From assembly GCA_037447655.1 (NCBI GenBank), contig JBBHKE010001059.1, positions 30,001-94,000 of the forward strand: a stretch of 64,000 nucleotides of DNA, written 5' to 3'. Made by a program: the position numbers and the translations under genes. This document shows positions 22,061 to 34,541 of the stretch, one piece after another. The notes under the pieces were generated by a model that worked only from the letters and a program-made list of their open reading frames with translations, was not told the origin of the DNA and ran no database searches. The stretch comes from Zygnema cylindricum. Its lineage: Eukaryota; Streptophyta; Zygnematophyceae; Zygnematales; Zygnemataceae. Every line of letters starts with the position of its first letter. Position 1 is the stretch's first letter.

Positions 22061-24332
22061 GTTTGATACCTTCACTAGAAAGGGAGTATTTATAGCTATG
22101 TATGGGGATGAAGTTTACTTCACGGCAGATAAGGATAGCCAAGGAATGTTTACGCTTAACTTGAGTAATGAAATGAAGAATGCTTACTATGTTTGTGTCC
22201 CAAAGTTGATGATTTGGCATAAGCGATTGGGGCATGTGTATTTTGATAGGTTGAGGGAAATGAAAAAACTTGGGGTAGTATAAGGCATTCAGTTTGGGGA
22301 TAATGAAATGATGGATGATTGTCGTGGTTGTGCTTAAGGTAAGGCTCACAAATTTCCCTTTCCTAAAGACGGCACATATATAGGTGAAAAAGTACTAGAT
22401 CTGGTCCACACAGATATTTGGGGACCTGCAAAAGTACCTTCAGTTGGAGGAAAAAGGTTTATGATACCGATGACTGGTCTAGATACTCTAAAAGTCTACT
22501 TCCTAAAAACAAAGTCTAAAACATCAACTTACTTCAAAGAATATAAAGCCTGGAGTGAGAAGTTGCATGGAACACCCATTAAGAGAATAATGAGTGATAA
22601 TGGGGGGAAATATACCTTTCACCAATTTGAGAAATACTTGAGAGATGAGGGAGTTAAGCACCAGAATACCGTACCATATAACTTGGAACAAAATGGGGTA
22701 GCAAAGAGGTTGAGTCAAACACTAAGAGATAGTGCATGCAGTATGTTGGCCGATAAGAAAATAGGAAAGAGATTTTGGGCATAGGCCATGAACTGTGCCA
22801 ACTACATTAAGAATAGAGTCCTTACCTCAACTGTAAAGGGAATGACACCTTATGAGAGATGGGCTGGAAGGAAACCAGATATCTCTCACCTTAAAGTATT
22901 TGGTAGCCAAGTTTACAATCTTGACACGAATAGGAAAAATTGGAAACTAGATGCTAAGGGGAAACCTGGATACTTTGTAGGATATGATGAGGATGTCAAA
23001 GGATATAGAGTCTATGACTTAGCAAAGAGAGATATAATTCTGGTCAATCACCTAATTGTCATTCATGAAGGGAAGTCATTTGACACCTTTAAACATACCA
23101 AGAAGATAAGAATCAAATTTGAGTCTGAAGGTGAGGAGGACTCCGTCCTTCCTAAAAGCGACATGAGTGAAACAGGGATGGCAAATTCAGAGGAGATTGA
23201 AGAAACAGATGATCCACCGAAAACCTCACATATTCCTATGGACTTCTAGGAGAAAGGCAAGGAGGAACCGGAACCGACTTCCATGGATAGGGGAGCCGAT
23301 GAGACAGTAAGGAGAAATCAAAGACTTCCCTCTATCCTAGCTTCGGAGTTTGGGAAAGGGAGAAGGAGCTACAAACGGACTCAGTAAAAACATGCCGCTC
23401 ACAAGGTTACTAAGCTATCTCACCCATATGAGCCTCAGTCATACTCGGAGGCAGTAAACAGTCTGGAGAAAGATAGATAGATAAGAGCCATAAATGATAA
23501 GATGGCCACTATCATGTAAGCAAATACTTTAAAACTAGCGGACTATCCTTCAGACATAAGATCGATTGGCTGTAAATGGGTGTTTAAACTATAATTGAAC
23601 CTAGATAATACCATTGAGAGATATAAGGCTCGATTGGTAGCAAAGAGGCTCACCCAAAAAGAGGGCATCACCCAAAAATAGGGGATTGGCTATGAGGAGA
23701 CTTTTGCTCCAGTTGTTCGATTCCCATCAGTAAGGATTTTCCTCAGTCTGCCAACAGCGGAAGACTTGGAAATACACCAAAAGGATATTAAGACTGCCTT
23801 TCTTAATGGTGAGTTAGAGGAAGAAATTTTCATCAGGCAACCAGAGGGATTTGTGGAGGATGGAGAAGAGAGCAGAGTCTGCAGGCTCATAAAGTCCTTT
23901 TGTAGACAAAAACATGCTCCCTAACAGTGGAATAAGAAACTAGATGAGCTTCCCATTCTATCTATATGTTTGAAGATGAGAATGGTGTCATTTTTATTGC
24001 AATTTATGTGGATGATCTGTTTGTGTTGAGTAAATCTTTGGAAAAAATCAATAAGTTAAACAAAGATCTAAGAAGCAGATTTGATATGAAGGATTTAGGG
24101 GAGGTAAGATATATTTTGGGAATCCAAATGGAGAGAGATAGGGGGAAGAGGAATATCAGACTAACTCAGAAAGTTACAATAGGTTATATGCTGGAGAAAT
24201 TCGAGATAGAAAAGGCAAACAATTGTACCACTCCTATGGACTTGAAAAAAGTAAGAGATGGCAGTGTAGAAGGAGGAGTGATAATCTTAGATGATTAGAT
24301 GAGTCTAGTGGAGAGAGAGTTTATGAAGTCTA
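22061..24332 (+). pseudogene. pol: Copia copy X, family 1: integrase to RT, 5' truncated
   Basis: Starts inside the pre-integrase region (YFTADKDSQGMFTLNLSN; MIWHKRLGHVYFDRLREMKK). It continues through integrase (DLVHTDIWGPAKVPSVGGKR, IMSDNGGKYT) and the linker to RT (YEETFAPVVRFPSV, DIKTAFLNGELEEEIF, FIAIYVDDLFVLSKSL). At least six stops or frameshifts break it, for example after LGVV, RFWA and PMDF. The frame stops at EFMK because element Y inserted there; it resumes at 35658. It is strongly similar to Z on the opposite strand, so the pair forms an inverted repeat about 4 kb apart. Confidence 0.88.
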
Positions 24333-25372
24333 TGTTGAGATTTGAAATCTTTAGTTTAGTAAATATAGTAGACCAAAAAGACATAGAATTTTTTCTAAGT
24401 ATTTGTATGTAATACTTACCTTTATTAGTGTTATAATAGAAAAAGTACATTAGTGTGTTTTTTACCTCTACAGATTTCACAAAATGGCGTCGAAACGCGT
24501 CACGCAGGAGACGTTTGGAATCGCCGGATCATACGGACAGAATCTGATCCGGATACCTCGGAAAAATATATGGTACGACGATTTTTGGAGTCATACGGAT
24601 ATCTTGGAAATCTATGGTACCGAACATTTCTATAATCGTTAAATGGAAACGTTCGGATATTTCAGAAATGAGTTGTACAATACGATTTATGATCATTGAT
24701 TTCGAGAGGCGTCGACGGACGCGATTCACTTGGGACCACAAGCATGATTCATGTGGAATCGCAAGTGATGAGGCGAGATTTACGTGGGACCACAAGTGAC
24801 TTTAGCGACTATCGTGACTAAGCATCTGGAACATTTTGTACCGTTTGACTCCTGAAAATATTTGAATAACAGTGTTTTGTAGTTTAGTGTATTAAAAGAT
24901 AGTGTTTCATTAATTTGGTTTTGGAAAATACTAATTAGGATTTTGGAGGTAATCTAGGTACAGTAAAGTACAAGCTGGATACTTTGTCGTTAGTCAAGAT
25001 AGTTTAGGTAGTACGATCACCCAAAATAGTGTGACCAGTAGATACTCACTACGAGTATGTATTTTAGGACTTAGCCAATTTTGTGTCATCAAGTTTTGGG
25101 AATATGATTTTCTAAGGGCAGTTTTTGGGAAACTTCTAAACATCATATCTTATGGTTTACTAAGTCATATGGGCTGCAATTTTGGGAATTGTCATTTTAC
25201 TGTATTTTGTATCATTTCGGCAAATTTGAAGCATATTCAATTTTTTAGTCATATTTTATGTCAGTTCAAAGTTGTTTGTTGAGTTGGTACTTTGATAGTT
25301 TTTGTTGTTTTTCATGTCTACTTCCACTACTACTGCTGGTCCTCCTCCTGCAACGGTGTTTGAAGAACAATA
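24333..25372 (+). repeat. Family 2 5' LTR of element Y
   Basis: Starts TGTTGAGATTTGAAATC and ends AGAACAATA (CAACA with one change). Preceded by target-site copy GTCTA (24328-24332). About 1040 bp; the other copies are 34542-35657 and 36872-37986. It includes an ATG at 25314 that opens the gag frame. Confidence 0.88.
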
Positions 25373-27470
25373 GGTCATGGGCCTTTTGTCAAGAATTCCT
25401 ATCTTCAATGGCCAAAATTATGCGTACTGGGCGGCGATGGTTGAATCGTTGTTTGAAACTTTTGACTTATTCGGGGTCTTGGATGGCTCCCTTGATGAAA
25501 CAAATCCAACTTGGGCGAAAAAGAATTCAATGGCATGGAACAATCTAATTTTTTGAAATTCAAAAAAATTGGTCATGTCTCGACCGAAAATGAAGAAGGC
25601 GGGCAAGATTTGGACATCGCTAAAATCCGCTTTTGAGAAAACGAATGTTCAAGAGGAGCTCTTGGTGGCTCGAAAAAATCAGGGATACAAATACTTGGGG
25701 GGAACTATGGTCGGGTATTGTGACAATTTCTGTGCACTCATTGATGCTCATTCTTCTGCTGGTGGGTCATTTCCTGAGTTATAACAGACAGCTTTGCTTA
25801 TTAGAGTTCTCCCTAGTAGCATGAAGGGTGTGTCTGTTCAATTAAAGAGTCATGATAAAGATAGCTGGTCATTTTAGTTATCGTATAATCTTATATTGGA
25901 GGAAGAAACTTATACTAAACTCCTTGAAGGAGAAAAAAAAGTCGAAACATTTGCCACAAATTTTGACAAAAGAAATCAGATCAATCAGAATGGGAGTCAG
26001 TTCAACCAGAATCAAAATCAGATTAATCATTTTAATCAGAGGCAGAATATGCCATCTACTACTACTTAATTTTATTGTTTTGAGAAGGGTCATGGATGCA
26101 GGTACTGTCCTAAACTGAAGAAGGCTAATGTGACAGGGTTATACAAGCCAGGTTGGCAACAAAGCGAGTATCACATAGGTTTTTTTGGAAATCCTTCTCG
26201 TGGACAAGCTCTTTTCTCAAATTCTGCCACTGATGCAGATGAGTCTCTAAGCTTCAATGATCAAGAGGAGGCGGATTTATTTTCTATGGCGGCTTCTATG
26301 GAGGGTCCAAAGGATGCAGGATGGATCATGGACACGGGAGCGTCCGCCCATATGTGTTGGAACAACAAGGCTTTTACAAATCTGCAACAAACATCTCCAA
26401 AGAGTATCTACTATGCCTGTGGCATGAGTGTTCAAACCTCAGCTCAAGGTGATGTATCTTTGATGGTAGATGTGGGGGGGAAGTTGGTAGAGAAAACCCT
26501 TCACAATGTTTTGTATGTTCTAGATTTTAAAAATTATTTTTTTCTACATCATTAGTGGAGATCAAAGGCTTTGAAGTTGTTCTGAAAGGAGGGAGACAGG
26601 TTGTTAGCAAAAAAAGGAAAGTAGTAGTAACACGCACTAAGGATGCTAGCAAAATGTACTGGATGAACATGGCTGAATATAAAGAAAATGATGTTCAATA
26701 CTCCAGTGTTTAATCTGACAATGAGTTGTGGCATAAAAAATTAGGACATATGAATTATGATAGTCTTAAAAAAATGGTGAATTCAAGAAAAGTTGAGGGA
26801 GTTTCTCTCAGCTCTCATCCTATAAAATCATGTGATGGTTGTTCACTTGGCAAGATTCACAAATTTCCATTTTCACAGGAAACAGACCACAGATCAGAGA
26901 AAGTTATGTTGCTTATACACAATGATGTTTTCGGTCTTTCACAAGTGGCTTCAGCTGGAGGTGCCCAGTATATGGTTACATTCACATATGACTACTCGAG
27001 GTACACTAAAATCTACTTCATGCAACATAAGAGTGAAGTGTTCACTCACTTCAAACACTACAAAGCATGGGCGGAAAAGCTTGGCGTTGAGATCGGACAA
27101 TGGGGGAGATTACACAACAAGGGAATTCGAGGAGTTTCTCCTTCAAGAATGTATTAGTCACAATCTTACTGTTCAGTATACACCGGAACATTATGGTGTT
27201 TACTGAAAGATTAAATAGGACAGTGACAGTGACAGAGAGTGCTCGGTCCATGCTTGCAGATAAAGAGCTAGATTTCAAATTTTGGGCTGAAGCACTTAAC
27301 TATGTTGTTTATATTAAAAACAAAATTGCTTTTAGATGTGTTAGCACTACACCTTATGAGCTTTGGATAGGAGAGAAACCTGATGCTAGTCACTTTAAAA
27401 TCTTTGGCAGAAAGTGTTTTATTCTAGATACTTCACAAGATAGATGGAAAATGGAGGCTAATATTTTAAC
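25314..27470 (+). pseudogene. gag-pol: Copia family 2 element Y, gag to integrase
   Basis: Gag begins MSTSTTTAGPPPATV inside the LTR and continues VMGLLSRIPIFNGQNYAYWA after one stop. Capsid, then an Asn/Gln-rich linker with a damaged zinc knuckle (FYCFEKGHGCRYC). Protease follows: WIMDTGASAHMC near 26330. Integrase has LWHKKLGHMNY...CDGCSLGK, then HNDVFGL and SDNGGDYT; the expected Glu region reads EHYGVY and is mutated. It ends near 27470 at CFILDTSQDRWKMEA, where Z begins in the opposite orientation. About eight frame breaks. RT and RNase H of the same element resume at 32984. Confidence 0.85.
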
Positions 27471-27479
27471 TTGTGAGAA

Positions 27480-30400
27480 GGTACCGTTTTGTCATCATAT
27501 CAGCCACCATGTCCTCATCTGATTTATATACAAGATTCACAATTTTATTTTGAACTTTTTTCTCTCACAAAACTCAATCTTATGTCCATATGCTTAGCTT
27601 TGAAATGATGATTTGTGTTAGCTGCAATTGCGATGGCAGTTTGGTTATCACAAAACACTTCATGCACCCCTTTCTTCATATACCCCTGTTCTTGCAATAA
27701 GAACTTGACCCACATTAACTCTTTCACAACAGAACATGAGGCCATGTACTCAGCCTCCACAGTAGACTGAGCAACCACCTTTTGTTGCTTATTGCTCCAA
27801 CAGCAAGCACCTTCCCCCACATACAACACATACCCAGAAGTGCATCTCCTCATAGGTGCGTCCCTATAAATAGCATCACTCCAAGTAGTGATGTCAGTGT
27901 GCTCCCCTCCCAAATGCAACCATAACTCTTTGGTTCCCAATAGATATCTCATGACTCTCTTAGCTGCCTCCCAATCTCTCTTACTAGGATCATTAAGACT
28001 CCTACTGAGTACTCCAACTGGTGCCGCTATATCGAGCCTAGTACAGTTCACAAAATAGATCAAACTTCCTACGACCTATCTATAAGGGATAAACTTCATT
28101 AACTCTCTCTCCTCTAGACTCATCTAATCATCTAAGATCATCACTCCTCCTTCTACACTCCCATCACTTACTTTTTTCAAGTCCATGGGAGTGGTACAAC
28201 TGTTAGCATTTTCCATGTGGAATTTCTCAAGCATATTACCTATTGCTTCTTTCTGAGTAAGTCTGATAATCTTGTTCCCTCTATCTCTCTCCATTTGGAT
28301 CCCCAAAATATATTTTGCCTCCCCTAAATCCTTCATATCAAATCTGCCCCTAAGATCTTTCTTTAGCCCATTGATATTATCTAAAGACTTACTTAACACA
28401 AGCAGATCATCCACATAAATTGCAATAAAAATGACACCATTCTCATCTTCAAACATATAGATAGAATGGTCAGAGCTGATCCGGATGTATCCCAGACGGT
28501 GAGAAACTCATCTTATTTCTTATTCCACTATCGGGGAGCCTGTTTCATTCCATATAAGAACTTTATGTGCCTGAAGACTTTGCTCTCTTCTCCTTCTTCC
28601 ACGCATCCCTCTTGTTGCCTCATGAAAATTTCTTCCTCTAACTCACCATTAAGAAAAGCAGTCTTAATTTCCATTTGGTGTATTTCTATGTCTTCCGCTG
28701 CTGGGAGACTGAGGAGAATCCTTACTGATGAGAACCGAACAACTGGAACAAAAGTCTCCTCGTAGTCAATCCCCTCCTTTAGGGTGAACCCTTTCGCTAT
28801 CTATCGAGCCTTATATCTCTCAATGGTATATTTTGGGTTCAGTTTTAGTTTAAATACCTATTTACACCCAATACGTTTTTCTATCTGGAGGACAATCCGC
28901 TAGTTCCCAAGTATTTGCTTCCATGATAGAGGCCATCTCATCATTTATGGCTCTAATCTATCTTTCTTTCTCTACACTATTCAGTGCCTCTTGGTAAGAC
29001 TGAGGCTCATCTAGGTGAGATAGCTTAGCTACCTGATTAGTGGCCTGTTTTTCCTATATCATTTTGATGCTCCTTCTCCCACCCTCAAACTCTGAAGCTG
29101 GAATGGATGGAAGTCTTAGATTTCTCCTTACTGTCTCATTGGCTCCCCTGTCCATAGAAGGCGGTTCTGGTCCAACGTCTTCTATCTCCTCGAAGTCCAT
29201 AGGAGTTTATGAGGTTTCCAATGAGTCTCTTATATCTCGGATCTCCACTGAATCTGCAATCACGTTTTCACTCATGTCCCTTTCAAGAACGACCGAGTTC
29301 TCCTCACTTTCGGAGTCAAACCTGATTCTTATCTTTTTTATATATTTGAAAGGTTCAAATGACTTCCCTTCATCCATGACAACTAGGTGTTTGACCAAAA
29401 TGATATCTTTCTTTTCTAAGTCATAGACTCTATATCCCTTAACATTCTCATCATATCCCACAATGTATCCAGGTTTTCCCTTAGTATCTAATTTCCAGTT
29501 TTTCCTATCAGTGTCAAGACTGTAAACTTGGCTACCGATACTTTAAGGTGTGAGATATCGGTTTTCCTTCCAACCCATGACTCATAAGATGTCACTCCCT
29601 TTACAGCTGAGACAAGGACTCTATTCTTAATGTAGCTGGCACAGTTCTTTGCTTTTGCCCAAAATCTCTTTCCTTTTTTCTTGTCGGCCAACATACTACA
29701 TGCACTATCTCCTAGTGTTCGATTCAACCTCTCAGCTACCTCATTTTGTTCCTGGTTATATGGTGCAGTTTTCAGGTGTTGCACTTCCTCATCTCTCAGA
29801 TATTCCTCAAACTGGTTAGAGGTATATAGCCCCCCATTTTCACTCATTATCCTCTTAATGGGGGTTTCATGCAACTTCTCACTCCAGGCTTTATATTTTT
29901 TGAAGTAAGTTGATGCTTCAGACTTTGTTTTTAGAAAGTAGACTTTAGATTATCTAGACCAATCATCGGTTATTGCCATCATAAACCTCTTTCCTCCAAC
30001 CGAAGGTACTTTTGCAGGTCCCCAAATATCTGTGTGGACCAAATCTAATACTTTCTCACCATTATATGTGGCGGCTTTGGGAAAGGGAAGTGTGTGAGCC
30101 TTACCTTGAGCACACCCACTACAATCATCCATCATTTCATTATCCTCAAACTGAATGCCTTCTACTACCCCAAGCTTTTTCATTTCCCTCAACCTATCAA
30201 AATGCACATGTCCGAACCGCTTATGCCAAATCATCAACTTAGGAACACCAACATAGTAAGCATTCTTCTTATCATTACTCAGGTTAAGCCTAAACATTCC
30301 TTGGCTACCATTATCTGCCATAAAGTAAACTTTTTCTCCATACATAGTTGTAAATATTCTATTTTTAGTGAAGGTTTCAAACTCTTTGTTATCTAACACA

Positions 30401-31730
30401 TACGTAGAGACAAGATTTTTACTTAGCTGAGGAATGTAGAGTACATCTGAGAATGTAAGTATAGAAGTCTTTCCCTCCACTAAGACTTTTACATCTACTG
30501 ATCCCACTAGATATGTAGTAACCACTCTCTCATTCCCATACTCTATCTCTACAGTAAGGATCTTTCTTAGCTTAATGAAGAGTTCCTTATTACGACACAT
30601 ATGCAAAGATGCACCTGAGTCAATGATTTATCCTTCTTGTGGAGCTTCCCGAATTGCTCCAAGGGCACACTTCTGTCTCGAAGGGACCTCCTTCTCCTCC
30701 AAACTCTCGTCAAGAAGAAGCTCTCCATCCTCCTCAGAACACTCATCCTCGATTTCTCCTGTCACTTTTGTAACCACAAGGGCCTTTTACTTCCCTCCGG
30801 AAGAACCCCCTCCACGGTTCTCTTGGAGCCTCATCTCCGACAGCTTGACACAATATGTGATGAAGTGTCCTGGCTTTTTGCAAAGATGATAATGACCCTT
30901 TGGAGGCCTCGATCCTCCAGAATGATCTCTTTCCCCATTATATGGTTTTTTCGGGTCCTTCCCCATCGGTCCCCTCCTGTTGCTAGAGCTTGATTGCTCT
31001 TTCCTCCTCTCCTAATCTCTATTGTGATTTCCTGCACAAGGATCATCCTGACCACTTTGTTCCATTTCCATAAAATATCAAGCATTTCATGTACTCGGTA
31101 CACTATGTTCTCGTACTCATCTGGTAACTACATGATAAGGGTGTAAACTTTCAATTTCATTGTACCTGTCCACCCGGCACTTTCCATCTCCATATACAAA
31201 CAAGAAAGATCATTACACTAATCTAACATCTTTCCTCCTATGTAAGTGTAACTCACTAGCTTTTGCTCAGTCAACTGGAGCTCTTGAATAGTTCCAACTC
31301 TACAAATCTCCACCAAACTCACCCACAACTTCTCGGCCATATAAATGTGAAGATTATGGGTGGCCAAAGCTTGAGTTAGGTGCCTCAGAATGAAGGTCTT
31401 AGCAACCATGTTTTCATCCTCCCACATTTGAGTATGGTTCTCCGCGGTCTTCACAGTCGCCGCTCCCGGTGTCATGGCAATAGGAGTGAGGGGTGTCTCC
31501 TTCCCTTTCCCCTTTTCGGTCACACTGTTGTCCCCATCATCTGCCTCCTCCGTTGAGGCAGTCGTTGCTGCAGGAAACCTTACTCCTTCAAATCCTGGTG
31601 GAGTTCCTAATGGTGGACGTTTCACTTGTCCACTGACGATACCCTTGTATTAATTTCGCACAAAGCTCCCATCATCATGGCTTCCCAATAGATGAACCCA
31701 GATCCATTGAAGGTGAACACCCATAACCTG
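27480..31730 (-). pseudogene. gag-pol: Copia family 1 element Z, gag-protease-integrase-RT-RNase H
   Basis: The most complete Copia body here, read right to left. Gag from about 31730 (TFILRHLTQALATHNLHIYM), zinc knuckle CKKPGHFI near 30890, protease IIDSGASLHMC near 30610 after a stop in place of the usual Trp. Integrase: KLMIWHKRFGHVHFDRLREM, DLVHTDIWGPAK, IMSENGGLYT. RT: AIYVDDLLVLSKSL near 28400. RNase H: MIYFVNCTRLDIAAPVGVLS, VFCDNQTAIAIAANTNHHFK, then DMVADMMTK at about 27485. There the element stops without polypurine tract or 3' LTR. Stops and frameshifts occur roughly every 400-700 bp. Confidence 0.88.
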
Positions 31731-31852
31731 GAATTATGTGTCCTACATTAGACCACAGAATACTGGAAGCCTCTAGATAATATTTAACTAACCCACTTCA
31801 ATCCACAACCATTGCTGTCAAGGAAGGCAAAATGAGTGTTTGACAACAACCC

Positions 31853-32125
31853 TGTGCGGTCTGGACTCCTCTGAGTCCACATCAAAAAGAATCACTGAAA
31901 ACGGCCAACCAGCGGATAAATTATAAGGTGGCAGAGATGCCAAGTTTATACAAACTCTCAAAGGGAGAGAGGTCACTACCTACCAAAATTCCCTAAGTCC
32001 TAAACCCCTCTCACAACCCCTATCTACTGACGTACGAACCAATCAAACGACTATAGTGTACAAAAAAGGTACAACGACTGATGTACTTTCTGTAAGGCCT
32101 CTGTACGGCAAGGCCATTGAGTGGA
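31853..32125 (-). repeat. Family 1 LTR, 3' part (LTR of Z)
   Basis: Ends ...GACCGCACA at 31853 (minus strand), just before the Z leader. It is interrupted at 32125 by a plus-strand LTR fragment. Confidence 0.65.
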
Positions 32126-32253
32126 TGTTGTAGAAATTAATGGTTTTTAAGTATTTTCTAGGTCTGAATAGAAATAAAGAAGCCGAGGCAGTCTACCTCT
32201 AACTTCTCTCTCCAACTCTCAAACTTGTCGCAGTCACTGAGAAATTGGAGAGG
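32126..32253 (+). repeat. Family 1 LTR, first 128 bp, plus orientation
   Basis: TGTTGTAGAAATTAATGG, AATAAAGAAGCCGAGGCAG and GTCACTGAGAAATTGGAGAG match 40345-40472 almost base for base. Only the LTR start is present, wedged between two minus-strand LTR parts. Confidence 0.85.
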
Positions 32254-32983
32254 TAACGTACGGCAGCAATCACTTTACTGTACCGTACAGATAAGTACAG
32301 GTGCCGGTGTACTTTCTGTACGACAATCGTACGATATGGCTGAAATGTCGACACATGTCATATATCTATTTGTTCCCGTAATCTCCGGTGGCGCCGCAAT
32401 CCAATGTTGACGTGCCACGTGTCATCCTATGTGGCGATGACCGTAAACCGCCAAAAGTACATATCCCGTGATCGCGGCGCCTATCGTGGCCGTCCGATCA
32501 AATCCGGCTACATTTCTAGCCGTTGAAAATAGACGCACGGTATTTGTTTCGCGGTCGAACCAAATGCGCGGTATCCGTTTCAAAAAAGAAATCCGTACTC
32601 CATACTATCTATAATTGTATCTATGCAATACGTATGTATTTCGAGTTAAATGAACTAGTCTACGTGTAACTATTTAAATATTTATCAAACCCCATACGTC
32701 GTAACACTAGCTCTAGTCTAAACGGCTAAAGTCACCGGCTAAGGGCAGATTGACGGACGGTAGGTACCAGGATCAGTTCGTGGATCCGTCAAGTACCTTT
32801 TGGTATGTCTTACTAATTTACCCCCTGTCTTATCTAGAGAGCATAGGCAGCCATGGCTCTAGCTCCCTATCCAGCCTTCAGTGACTGCAACAAGTGTGGG
32901 GGCTTGGAGAGGGGAGTTAGAGACAGACTGCCTCTGCCTTTTTCTATCCTATTACACACCTAGAAAATACACAAATATCAACA
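32254..32983 (-). repeat. Family 1 LTR, 5' part, minus orientation
   Basis: Begins TGTTGATATTTGTGTATTTT at 32983, adjoining element Y. It includes the G-box GCCACGTGTCA (32414-32424) and a tRNA-like block. Its left 100 bases repeat sequence already present at 32025-32125, so the two minus pieces come from overlapping LTR copies rather than one LTR split cleanly. Confidence 0.75.
32711..32792 (+). other. tRNA-like module in LTR fragment at 32 kb
   Basis: TCTAAACGGCTAAAG aligns with the A-box of the other copies. GGATCAGTTCG is a mutated B-box, followed by TGGATCC. Most decayed of the four copies. Confidence 0.45.
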
Positions 32984-34536
32984 AAATCACTGGATCAATG
33001 CGGCAAACGATGAAGTGAAGTCTATTATGGAGGCACAAAGATGGGAGCTGCTGGATCTTCCTCCGGTAAAAAAGGCCATCGGCAACAAATGGGTGTTTAA
33101 GGTGAAGTTGAACCCGGACAACACCATTGAAAGGTATAAGGCCAGACTACTGGCCAAAGGGTATAATCGAAAAGAAGGTATTGATTTTGAAGGATCCTTC
33201 TCTCTTGTTGTTAGATTTCCTACTGTCAAAATTTTGCTAAGTCTAGCGGCTATAGAGAATATGGAAATACAGCAAATGGATGTTAAAACTGCTTTCTTAC
33301 ATTGAGTTAGAAGACACCATTTGCATGAAACAACCATATATGTATGTAGAAAAAGGAAAGGAGGAATTGGTGTGTAAACTAATGAAATATTTGTATGGGC
33401 TGAAACAAGCCCCCAAACAGTAGAATTTGAAGTTAGATGAGTTTTTGACTGGGCTAGGTTTTAAAAGAAATAGCTCAGATCATTCTTTATATGTTCTACA
33501 AGGGGAGGATGGGGTAATTTACATTGCGGTATATGTGGATGATTTATTTTTAATAAGTAAGTAAATGGATGAAATAAACCGTATTAAAACGGCTTTAAGG
33601 TCCACGTTTGAGATGAAGGACCTCGGTGAGGCCAAAGTATATTTTAGGTATACAGGTAGAAAGAGATAGAAACAAAAGGTTGATTGTGCTGACTCAGAAA
33701 AAAAAAAATAGGTAACATGTTGGAAAGATTTGAAATGATTATGTGAATGGATCCGTAACTCCCATAGAATTCAGGTAGAAATTCGAAGGAATTGATACAG
33801 ATTCAGGTATAATGGTTGGTGGGAGTCTATAGACAGGGGAGAAAGAGTTTATGGCTTCAAAGCCATATAGACAGGTAGTCGAAATTCTTTTATATTTTAT
33901 AAATTGTACGAGACACGATATTACAGCAGCTGTGGGAGTATTGAGTAGAAGTCTGCAAAATCCTAAAAGGGCAGACTTTGAAGCAACGAAAAGGGTGTTG
34001 AGATATCTTGCAGGTACTCGAATCTCAAGCTTGTACTCGGAGAAGGAGAGGTGAAAATACAGATGTGGAGCGATGTTAGCCATAGGGACATATCAAGCCA
34101 AAAATCTATAATTGGTTTTGTGCTTAAGATTGGAGATAGAACTTGCTGCTAGAGTAGCAAATTACAAAAGGTTACAGCTCAATCCACAATGGAGTCTAAA
34201 TATATGGCAGCAATTTCGGCCCTCAAGGAGCTCTTATGGGTCAAGTATATTCTACAAGAACTTTGGAACATGGAAACAGGTCCTCAGTCTATCTGGTGTG
34301 ACAACCAGGCAGCCATTGCCATTGCCTCTAACCCTAGCCATCATTTTCAAAGCAAACACATGGATGTTATATTTCACTTTGTCAGGGAAAAAGTACTTGC
34401 AAAAGTCATTAAGTTTTGTTATTTACCGGATAAAAGGATGGTGGCTGACATGTTAACAAAAACCATTCCTGCTCCTAAGTTGCATTTTTGTAGAGAAGCT
34501 GTTGAACTAAGTCAGTACCTGAGTCTAATGATTTAG
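32984..34536 (+). pseudogene. pol: Element Y continued: RT and RNase H
   Basis: Resumes HWINAANDEVKSIMEAQRWE, then GNKWVFKVKLNPDNTIERYK, EIQQMDVKTAFLH, YGLKQAPKQ, and AVYVDDLFL at 33525-33550. Frames are broken about every 300 bp. RNase H: ILLYFINCTRHDITAAVGVL, STMESKYMAAISALKELLW, SIWCDNQAAIAIASNPSHHF, DMLTKTIPAPKLHFCREAVE. It ends LSLMI-stop, followed by a purine tract TTAGGGGAG directly before the 3' LTR. The linker between integrase and RT is missing where Z inserted. Confidence 0.88.
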
Positions 34537-34541
34537 GGGAG

